Of a stretch of 14,810 bases of DNA, positions 1-5,036 are shown piece by piece. The DNA is taken from assembly GCA_902465115.1 (NCBI GenBank), contig CABQMC010000018.1, forward strand, positions 1 through 14,810, written 5' to 3'. Position numbers and translations under genes: made by a program. The stretch comes from an uncultured Collinsella sp. Lineage in GTDB: Bacteria > Actinomycetota > Coriobacteriia > Coriobacteriales > Coriobacteriaceae. Within the stretch, counting starts at the first letter, position 1. Each line of letters opens with the position of its first letter. The notes under the pieces were generated by a model, which had not been told where the DNA came from, did not search any database, and was given only the letters and a program-made list of their open reading frames with translations.

Positions 1-36
1 ATGGAGTGGTGGTTCAAAAACTGGCTTGGAAAATGA
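1..36 (+). CDS. possible C-terminal tail of an upstream gene (partial)
   Basis: Frame 1 is open from the first base to a TGA at 34-36 and would encode a short tail ending in WWFKNWLGK. The stop lies two bases before the hairpin at 38-72, as expected for the end of a gene followed by an intergenic repeat. Eleven open codons are not statistically meaningful, so this is only a possibility. No function can be assigned. Confidence 0.25.
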   Translation: MEWWFKNWLGK

Positions 37-37
37 C

Positions 38-72
38 GAATGTGACAAGGGGGCAGTCCCTTTGTCACATTC
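38..72. repeat. GGGACWG-core palindromic repeat, copy 1
   Basis: GAATGTGACAA (38-48) pairs with TTGTCACATTC (62-72). The helix continues through a G-T wobble and three G-C pairs to a loop GCAGT (53-57), about 15 pairs in all. The minus-strand core reads GGGACTGCCCCC. The core matches the hairpins at 2534-2571 and 13380-13410, but the arm sequence differs. There is no T-tract on either side, so it is unlikely to be a simple intrinsic terminator. The shape resembles REP-type elements; that classification is an inference. Confidence 0.8.
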
Positions 73-133
73 CATATCGCCGCGGTGGCCTAAAGGCCGT
101 ATAAATGTTTATTTAGCTGGGAAAACAGCGCCA

Positions 134-160
134 TTCAAACATGGGCCGATTACCTATAAT
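134..160 (+). promoter_or_regulatory. putative promoter of kup
   Basis: A perfect TATAAT lies at 155-160. The best upstream box is TTCAAA at 134-139 (four of six to TTGACA), with a short 15-base spacer. Transcription would start near 167, leaving a leader of about 30 bases that contains only the ribosome binding site. The -10 is convincing and the -35 is weak. No c-di-AMP (ydaO-type) or other riboswitch fits in so short a leader. Confidence 0.55.
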
Positions 161-180
161 CCCTTCGAACATTAAAGTTG

Positions 181-185
181 GGAGG
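181..185 (+). promoter_or_regulatory. ribosome binding site that decides the kup start
   Basis: GGAGG at 181-185 lies 10 bases before ATG 196. The in-frame TTG at 178 overlaps this site and cannot be the start. The surrounding 11-mer GGGAGGAAACC (180-190) recurs exactly at 2282-2292 in front of the small membrane protein gene. Confidence 0.75.
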
Positions 186-195
186 AAACCGGCTT

Positions 196-2223
196 ATGGA
201 ACAAAAGGCCAAGGAGGCAGCCTCGCACGCTGCGATTCCTGTGAGCATCTCGGCGATGCTCGTCACGCTGGGCGTGGTGTACGGCGATATCGGCACCAGC
301 CCCATGTATGTAACCAAGGCGCTCGTTGCCGGCAACGGCGGCATCGGAAGCGTCACGGAGGAGTTCGTGCTCGGCGCGCTCTCCCTTGTCGTGTGGACGG
401 TCACGTTGCTGACCACCATCAAGTATGTGCTCATCTCGCTGCGCGCCGATAACCATGGTGAGGGCGGCATCTTTGCCCTGTACAGCCTGGTCAAGCGCTG
501 CGGCAAGTGGCTTATCATCCCCGCCATGTTGGGTGGCGCCGCGCTGCTCGCTGACGGCATCCTGACGCCTGCCGTTACCGTTACCACGGCCATCGAGGGC
601 CTGCGCACCATCCCGGCGGTCCATGCCGTGCTGGGCGATGACCAGGGCCGCGTCGTCGCCATTACGCTCGCCATCATCATCGTGCTCTTCTTGGTACAGC
701 GCATCGGTACGGCCAAGATCGGTCACGCCTTTGGCCCCATCATGACGCTGTGGTTCCTGTTTCTGGGCGGTACGGGTCTGTTCTTTGTCTTCCAGCACCC
801 CGCCGTGCTGCTGTGCCTCAACCCGGTGCGCGGCATCGCCTTTTTGCTGAGCCCCAACAACCACGCGGGCATCATGATTCTGGGCAGCTGCTTCCTCGCC
901 ACCACCGGTGCCGAGGCGCTCTACTCCGACATGGGCCACGTCGGCCGCGGCAACATCTACGCTACCTGGCCGTTCGTTAAGTGCTGCCTGCTGCTTTCCT
1001 ATATGGGCCAGGGCGCTTGGCTTATGAACAACGCTGCCAACCCCGAGCTCATGGGCATTGCCGACCTCAACCCGTTCTACCAGATGCTCGCCCCGGGCCT
1101 GCGCCCGTTTGCCGTCGGCCTTTCCACCGTTGCGGCCATCATTGCCTCGCAGGCGCTCATCACCGGCGCATTCTCGCTGGTGTCCGAGGCCAGCCGTCTG
1201 GACCTCATGCCGCACATGCAGGTCTTCTACCCTGCCGAGACCAAGGGCCAGCTCTACATCCCCATGGTCAACAACGTCATGCTCGTAGGCTGCGTCATCG
1301 TGGTGCTGCTGTTCCAGAACTCGGCGCATATGGAAGCCGCCTACGGCCTTGCCATTACGCTGACAATGATGTGCACCACGCTGCTGCTCTTCTTCTACCT
1401 GCACGAGGAGCGCAAGCTCAAGGTTGCTCCGTGGATCTTCGCAGCCTTCTTCCTTTTGCTCGAAGGCTTCTTCTTCGTGAGCTCGCTCACCAAGTTCTTC
1501 CACGGCGGCTACTTCACCATCCTCATGGCTGCACTCATCATGGGCATTATGGTGTGCTGGTACAACGGCACGGCGGTCGAGCAGCGCCAGTTTACGCTGC
1601 TGCCGCTGCGCAGCTACCTGCCGCAGCTCAAGCGCCTGCGCGACGACGACCGTTACGAGCGCATGAGCGACAACGTCGTGTACCTGACCAAGGACACCCA
1701 TACCGACTACATCGACCGCGATATCGTCTATTCGATCTTGGACAAGCATCCCAAGCGTGCCCGCGCCTGGTGGTTTGTGAATGTCGAGACCATGGACGAA
1801 CCGCACACCTTTGCCTATTCGGTCGAGACGTTCGGCACCGACTACGTGTTCCGCGTGCATCTGTACCTGGGCTACAAGATCAACCAGCGCGTCAATGCCT
1901 ACCTGCGTCAGGTTGTTCAGGACCTGGCTGCCACTGGCGAGCTGCCGCCGCAGACGCATGACTACTCGGTCTACAAGGACCCGGGTAACATCGGCACGTT
2001 CAAGTTCGTCCTGATCCGTAAGCTTCTGGCGCCCGAAAGCGACGTGGAGCCGAGCGAGCGTACGGCCATCACGCTCAAGTACATCATCCGCCGCGCCGCC
2101 GGCACGCCCGCGCGTTGGTACGGCCTGGAGAACTCCAACGTGAGCTTTGAGTACGTGCCGCTGTTCACCAAGTTCAAGGCCGTGAACAAGATGCAGCGCC
2201 TGGCTCCCAACGAGCGGCCGTAG
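196..2223 (+). CDS. kup: Kup/HAK-family potassium uptake protein
   Basis: This is an inner-membrane K+ uptake permease of the KUP/HAK/KT family, which is thought to work as a K+/H+ symporter. The 675-residue product opens with the family signature GVVYGDIGTSP at residues 26-36. NHGEGGIFALYSLV and ADGILTPAVTV follow, both typical of the first membrane helices. About twelve hydrophobic segments run to roughly residue 460, and a soluble C-terminal domain of about 200 residues follows, as in E. coli Kup (622 residues). ATG 196 is preferred over TTG 178 because GGAGG lies at 181-185. A perfect -10 box precedes the gene. The small membrane protein gene starts 69 bases downstream with no clear terminator between, so the two are probably cotranscribed. 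The KdpD/KdpE-like pair further downstream suggests the locus is a potassium module. Function is well supported; ion specificity rests on family membership. Confidence 0.95.
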   Translation: MEQKAKEAASHAAIPVSISAMLVTLGVVYGDIGTSPMYVTKALVAGNGGIGSVTEEFVLGALSLVVWTVTLLTTIKYVLISLRADNHGEGGIFALYSLVKRCGKWLIIPAMLGGAALLADGILTPAVTVTTAIEGLRTIPAVHAVLGDDQGRVVAITLAIIIVLFLVQRIGTAKIGHAFGPIMTLWFLFLGGTGLFFVFQHPAVLLCLNPVRGIAFLLSPNNHAGIMILGSCFLATTGAEALYSDMGHVGRGNIYATWPFVKCCLLLSYMGQGAWLMNNAANPELMGIADLNPFYQMLAPGLRPFAVGLSTVAAIIASQALITGAFSLVSEASRLDLMPHMQVFYPAETKGQLYIPMVNNVMLVGCVIVVLLFQNSAHMEAAYGLAITLTMMCTTLLLFFYLHEERKLKVAPWIFAAFFLLLEGFFFVSSLTKFFHGGYFTILMAALIMGIMVCWYNGTAVEQRQFTLLPLRSYLPQLKRLRDDDRYERMSDNVVYLTKDTHTDYIDRDIVYSILDKHPKRARAWWFVNVETMDEPHTFAYSVETFGTDYVFRVHLYLGYKINQRVNAYLRQVVQDLAATGELPPQTHDYSVYKDPGNIGTFKFVLIRKLLAPESDVEPSERTAITLKYIIRRAAGTPARWYGLENSNVSFEYVPLFTKFKAVNKMQRLAPNERP

Positions 2224-2292
2224 TCGACGCTCGAGGTTTGTCTGCGAACGGGCGGGCTTGTATTGACGGGGATTGAGTCCTGGGAGGAAACC

Positions 2293-2487
2293 ATGGATGC
2301 AAAGGTGCTTGACGGTCGCGATCTTGCGGCCGAGCTGGTGCGTGAGGCGCGCGTCGACGCCGCCGAAGATCGGTTCTTTACGAATCGTGCCAACATGGAC
2401 ATGGCCGACCGCGTGATCTCGATCGTGGTGACGCTGCTTGTCGCGGCGTGCGTTTGCGCGCTGCTCGCGCACGTGCTGTTTGTCTAG
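2293..2487 (+). CDS. small single-pass membrane protein of unknown function
   Basis: This 64-residue product is not recognised. GGGAGG (2282-2287) lies five bases before ATG 2293, a strong site that rejects the longer in-frame reading from 2263. Residues 1-36 are charged and probably helical (LAAELVREARVDAAEDRFF). Residues 41-63 form one hydrophobic helix ending four residues or fewer from the C-terminus, giving a tail-anchored layout. It lies 69 bases after kup and about 110 bases before the KdpD-like kinase. Its placement invites comparison with small accessory peptides of K+ transport such as KdpF, but there is no sequence resemblance I can point to and its soluble part is longer. It may bind Kup or the kinase, or simply be a lineage-specific protein. 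Confidence 0.75.
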   Translation: MDAKVLDGRDLAAELVREARVDAAEDRFFTNRANMDMADRVISIVVTLLVAACVCALLAHVLFV

Positions 2488-2519
2488 CGACCGCCGGTCG
2501 TAGAAGGCTTTACACTTGG

Positions 2520-2533
2520 AACCACCACAAGGG
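2520..2533 (+). repeat. duplicated left arm of the adjacent hairpin
   Basis: AACCACCACAAGGG at 2520-2533 repeats the left arm of the hairpin that starts at 2534 almost exactly. It could pair instead with the same right arm (CCCTTTGTGGTGGTT), giving two mutually exclusive stems. It may be a remnant half-element or a duplication of one arm. Confidence 0.7.
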
Positions 2534-2579
2534 AAACCACCACAAAGGTGCCTGTCCCTTTGTGGTGGTTTTTGTTTTT
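2534..2579 (+). terminator. GGGACWG-core repeat, copy 2, acting as a terminator-like hairpin
   Basis: AAACCACCACAAAGG (2534-2548) pairs perfectly, over 15 bp, with CCTTTGTGGTGGTTT (2557-2571) across the loop TGCCTGTC (2549-2556). A T-rich run (TTTTTGTTTTT) overlaps and follows the right arm, as in an intrinsic terminator on the plus strand. The minus-strand core is GGGACAGGCACC, the same family as 38-72 and 13380-13410. The KdpD-like kinase starts at 2600, leaving no room for a promoter after the hairpin. Transcription of the kinase must therefore read through it or begin within about 2488-2533. Confidence 0.75.
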
Positions 2580-2599
2580 GAGAGAGGGGCGGGGCGCTG

Positions 2600-4225
2600 A
2601 TGGACGTCCGTACGGACGGCGATATTGCCGATAGCTTTTGGTGGCGGCGCACAACGCTGACGCGCCGCACTCCTCTGTATGACGCCTGCGTATCGGTGGG
2701 GCTGTTGGTCGCGGCGACGATTGTGGGTGCGCTGCTCGACCATCCGGGTCTCGCGCCGAGCATCATGATCGTCTATGTGTTCGCCGTTCAGCTGTGCGCA
2801 TTCTTTACCTGGAGTCGCCTGTATTGCTTGCTGAGCTCGGCTGCCGCCGTGGCGCTCTACAACTTCTTGTTTGTCGACCCGCGCTACTCGCTGTCGCTTA
2901 TCGACCGCGTCTATCCCGGCATGTTCTTCATCATGTTCGTGGTCTCGCTTGTGTCGAGCTCGATTGCATTGGCCCTGCGCCGCGCCTTGGCACAGGCCGC
3001 CGCCAGCGACCGCCGCACGCATATGGTGCTCGAGACCAACCGCATGCTGCAGCGGTGCGCCGATCAGCAGCAGATCGTTCACGCCATGGCCACGCAGCTG
3101 GCGCGTCTTTCGGGCTGCCCGGTCGTGTGGTACAGCGCCGATGCCGAGGGCGATGACCTGCTGCCGCGTGCGACATACACGGCCGTGGGCGATGCCGCGC
3201 CGGTGCACGAACTGGCGCCGCAGATGCCGCCGCGGCTCTCGGCGTCCGCCTATGTGGGAACGCCGCTCGATGCCACCTATGGCGGCTCGGCGTTTTATGG
3301 CATCTACCTGACGGTTCGCACAGGCGACGGCTTCGTGCGCTCGGGCGACCCCGCCTCGGTGGTGGGCGTGCTGGCTATCGTTGCCGAGCCCGACGTGCTG
3401 ACGCATGAGGAGCGGACACTTGCCGATGCCATCGTGAGCGAAGGCGAGCTGGCACTCGATCGCGCCCGCGCTATGGAGGCCCGCGAGGAGGCGGCGGTGC
3501 TCGCCAAAAACGAACAGTTGCGCGCCAACCTGCTGCGCTCTATCTCGCACGATCTGCGCACGCCGCTTACCAGTATTTCGGGTAATGCCGACGTGCTGCT
3601 CGATCAGGGCTCGACCGGCACCGCGGTGCTCGATGCCCAGACGCGCCGCGGCCTGCTTCTATCCATTCGCTCGGATGCGCTGTGGCTCAACGCCACCGTC
3701 GAGAATCTGCTCGCCATCACCAAGCTCGAGGGCAGCGGTATGCGTCTGTCGACTACCCTCGAGCTCATGGACGATATCGTCGAGGAGGCGCTGCGCCACG
3801 TGAACCCTGCCGTGCGCGAGCACGACCTTAAGGTGGTGGCGTGCGATGAGCCGGCGCTCGTCAACGTCGATGCGCGCCTGATGGTGCAGCTGGTGGTCAA
3901 TCTGGTGAACAACGCCATCACCTATACGCCCGCGGGCTCGCATATCATGATTTCGATTAGCGTCGACGATGGACGCGTGGCGTGCTCGGTGGCCGACGAT
4001 GGTCCGGGCATCGCATCCGAGGACCGCGAGCGGATCTTTGAGTCGTTCTATACCGCCAACCATGGTCTGGCCGACAGCCACCGCAGCGTTGGCCTGGGTC
4101 TTTCGCTCTGCCGTTCCATTGCGTTGGCGCATGGCGGTAGCATAGAGGTTGCCGCGGCGGACCCGCACGGTTCGGTCTTTACGATTGAACTTCCCGCCGC
4201 CGACGTTTCGTTTGATAAGGAGTAG
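2600..4225 (+). CDS. KdpD-like membrane sensor histidine kinase lacking the N-terminal KdpD domain
   Basis: The 541-residue product resembles the C-terminal half of KdpD. Residues about 25-130 hold the four short membrane helices of the DUF4118 region (YNFLFVDPRY is characteristic). A GAF-like region spans about 150-290. A dimerisation/phosphoacceptor domain follows with SISHDLRTPL, in which His317 is the predicted phosphorylation site. The ATPase domain has the N box (Asn434, with NLVNNAITYTP), the G1 box DDGPGI (from residue 466), IFESFY and GLGLSLC. The N-terminal KdpD and USP-like domains of full KdpD (about 890 residues in E. coli), with their Walker-type motif, are absent: only about 24 residues precede the first helix. 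ATG 2600 follows a purine-rich AGAGAGGGG. The partner regulator starts five bases after this stop. The kinase probably senses a potassium or ionic cue, as KdpD does, but without the cytosolic input domain. Confidence 0.9.
   Translation: MDVRTDGDIADSFWWRRTTLTRRTPLYDACVSVGLLVAATIVGALLDHPGLAPSIMIVYVFAVQLCAFFTWSRLYCLLSSAAAVALYNFLFVDPRYSLSLIDRVYPGMFFIMFVVSLVSSSIALALRRALAQAAASDRRTHMVLETNRMLQRCADQQQIVHAMATQLARLSGCPVVWYSADAEGDDLLPRATYTAVGDAAPVHELAPQMPPRLSASAYVGTPLDATYGGSAFYGIYLTVRTGDGFVRSGDPASVVGVLAIVAEPDVLTHEERTLADAIVSEGELALDRARAMEAREEAAVLAKNEQLRANLLRSISHDLRTPLTSISGNADVLLDQGSTGTAVLDAQTRRGLLLSIRSDALWLNATVENLLAITKLEGSGMRLSTTLELMDDIVEEALRHVNPAVREHDLKVVACDEPALVNVDARLMVQLVVNLVNNAITYTPAGSHIMISISVDDGRVACSVADDGPGIASEDRERIFESFYTANHGLADSHRSVGLGLSLCRSIALAHGGSIEVAAADPHGSVFTIELPAADVSFDKE
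4217..4222 (+). promoter_or_regulatory. ribosome binding site that decides a GTG start
   Basis: AAGGAG at 4217-4222, inside the last codons of the kinase gene, lies seven bases before GTG 4230. It fixes GTG as the regulator start, in preference to an in-frame ATG at 4149 deep inside the kinase gene, and points to translational coupling. Confidence 0.75.
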
Positions 4226-4229
4226 CGCT

Positions 4230-4943
4230 GTGCCGAACTCTGCCGTAAAACCGCTCATCTTGGTCGTTGAGGACGACCCCGCCGTTCGCAATCTTATTGT
4301 TGCCGCGCTCGAGGCGCACGGCTTGCGCCATATGGCTGTGGAGACCGCCCACGCCGCCATCGCCGCCGCCTCATCGCAGGCGCCGAGCATTGTGCTGCTC
4401 GATCTGGGCCTGCCCGATATGGACGGCGTCAAGGTGGTGGAGTCGGTGCGCGCATGGTCGGGCATGCCGATTATCGTGGTCTCGGCGCGCAGCGAGGATG
4501 CGGACAAAATCCGCGCGCTCGATGCCGGTGCCGACGACTATCTGACCAAGCCGTTTTCGGTCGAGGAACTGCTCGCGCGCATTCGCACGACGCTCAGGCG
4601 CCTTTCGTATGCGCAGACGGGCGGCGTTGTCTCCGAGGGCTCGTTCGATACCGGTGAGCTGCATATCGATTTTGATGCCGGCATCGCCACGATGGATGGC
4701 GAGGAACTGCATCTGACGCCGATCGAGTATAAGCTCCTGTGCCTGCTGGCGCATAACGCCGACAAGGTACTGACGCACCAGTTTATCCTGCACGAGATTT
4801 GGGGCACGGCGACCAAGAGCGACCTGGCGAGCCTGCGTGTCTTTATGGGCACGCTGCGCAAGAAGATCGAGTCCGACCCCGCGCATCCGCGCTATATCCA
4901 GACGCACGTGGGTATTGGTTACCGATTGGTCATCCAGGGATAG
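4230..4943 (+). CDS. kdpE: OmpR/KdpE-family response regulator
   Basis: This 237-residue two-component regulator would bind DNA when phosphorylated by the kinase encoded just before it. The receiver domain (about 8-120) has the acidic pair Asp15/Asp16, the phosphoacceptor Asp58 in LLDLGLPDMDG, Ser85 and Lys107 in TKPF. The C-terminal winged-helix domain (about 135-235) carries LTPIEYKLLCLLA, KVLTHQFILHEIWG and the ending YIQTHVGIGYRL, very like KdpE. The start is GTG 4230. The gene is cotranscribed with the kinase and is followed by the inverted repeat at 4968-5033. KdpE normally activates kdpFABC, which is not in this window; the nearest K+ transporter gene is kup. The gene name reflects resemblance to KdpE and the target genes are unknown. 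Confidence 0.9.
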   Translation: MPNSAVKPLILVVEDDPAVRNLIVAALEAHGLRHMAVETAHAAIAAASSQAPSIVLLDLGLPDMDGVKVVESVRAWSGMPIIVVSARSEDADKIRALDAGADDYLTKPFSVEELLARIRTTLRRLSYAQTGGVVSEGSFDTGELHIDFDAGIATMDGEELHLTPIEYKLLCLLAHNADKVLTHQFILHEIWGTATKSDLASLRVFMGTLRKKIESDPAHPRYIQTHVGIGYRLVIQG

Positions 4944-4967
4944 GTCGGCATCCGCCATCCCAATATG

Positions 4968-5033
4968 AGTTGCGGTGAAATAGTTCCTGTTTGGGCCTTT
5001 ACCAGGCTTTTTAGGAACTATTCCACCGCAACT
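4968..5033. repeat. long imperfect inverted repeat between convergent genes
   Basis: The 21-base arms at 4968-4988 and 5013-5033 (AGTTGCGGTG...TAGTTCCT) are complementary except at one position. The 24-base loop holds an inner GCCT/AGGC stem (4995-4998, 5004-5007). It fills the 93-base gap between the response regulator stop (4943) and the RlmKL stop (5037), so it may serve as a two-way terminator. T-tracts are poor on both strands, and the arms are longer than a terminator needs, so it may instead be a dispersed palindromic repeat used in that role. Confidence 0.8.
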
Positions 5034-5036
5034 TTG

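Noticed and set aside
1..195. A c-di-AMP or other riboswitch before kup
   Set aside because: The -10 box at 155-160 leaves a leader of about 30 bases, too short for a riboswitch, and no ydaO-type motif is visible.
2263..2292. Longer N-terminus for the small membrane protein
   Set aside because: GGGAGG stands five bases before ATG 2293, while the upstream ATG has no ribosome site.
2509..2537. Promoter for the kinase using TTTACA (2509-2514) as a -35 box
   Set aside because: The -35 box matches five of six, but 16-18 bases on there is only GC-rich hairpin arm and nothing like TATAAT.
172..2766. Very long minus-strand open frame (about 864 codons) opposite kup
   Set aside because: It is a shadow of kup caused by strong G/C third-position bias. 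Its product is rich in His, Arg, Gln and Asp, shows no domain, and crosses the hairpin repeat and the next gene's start.
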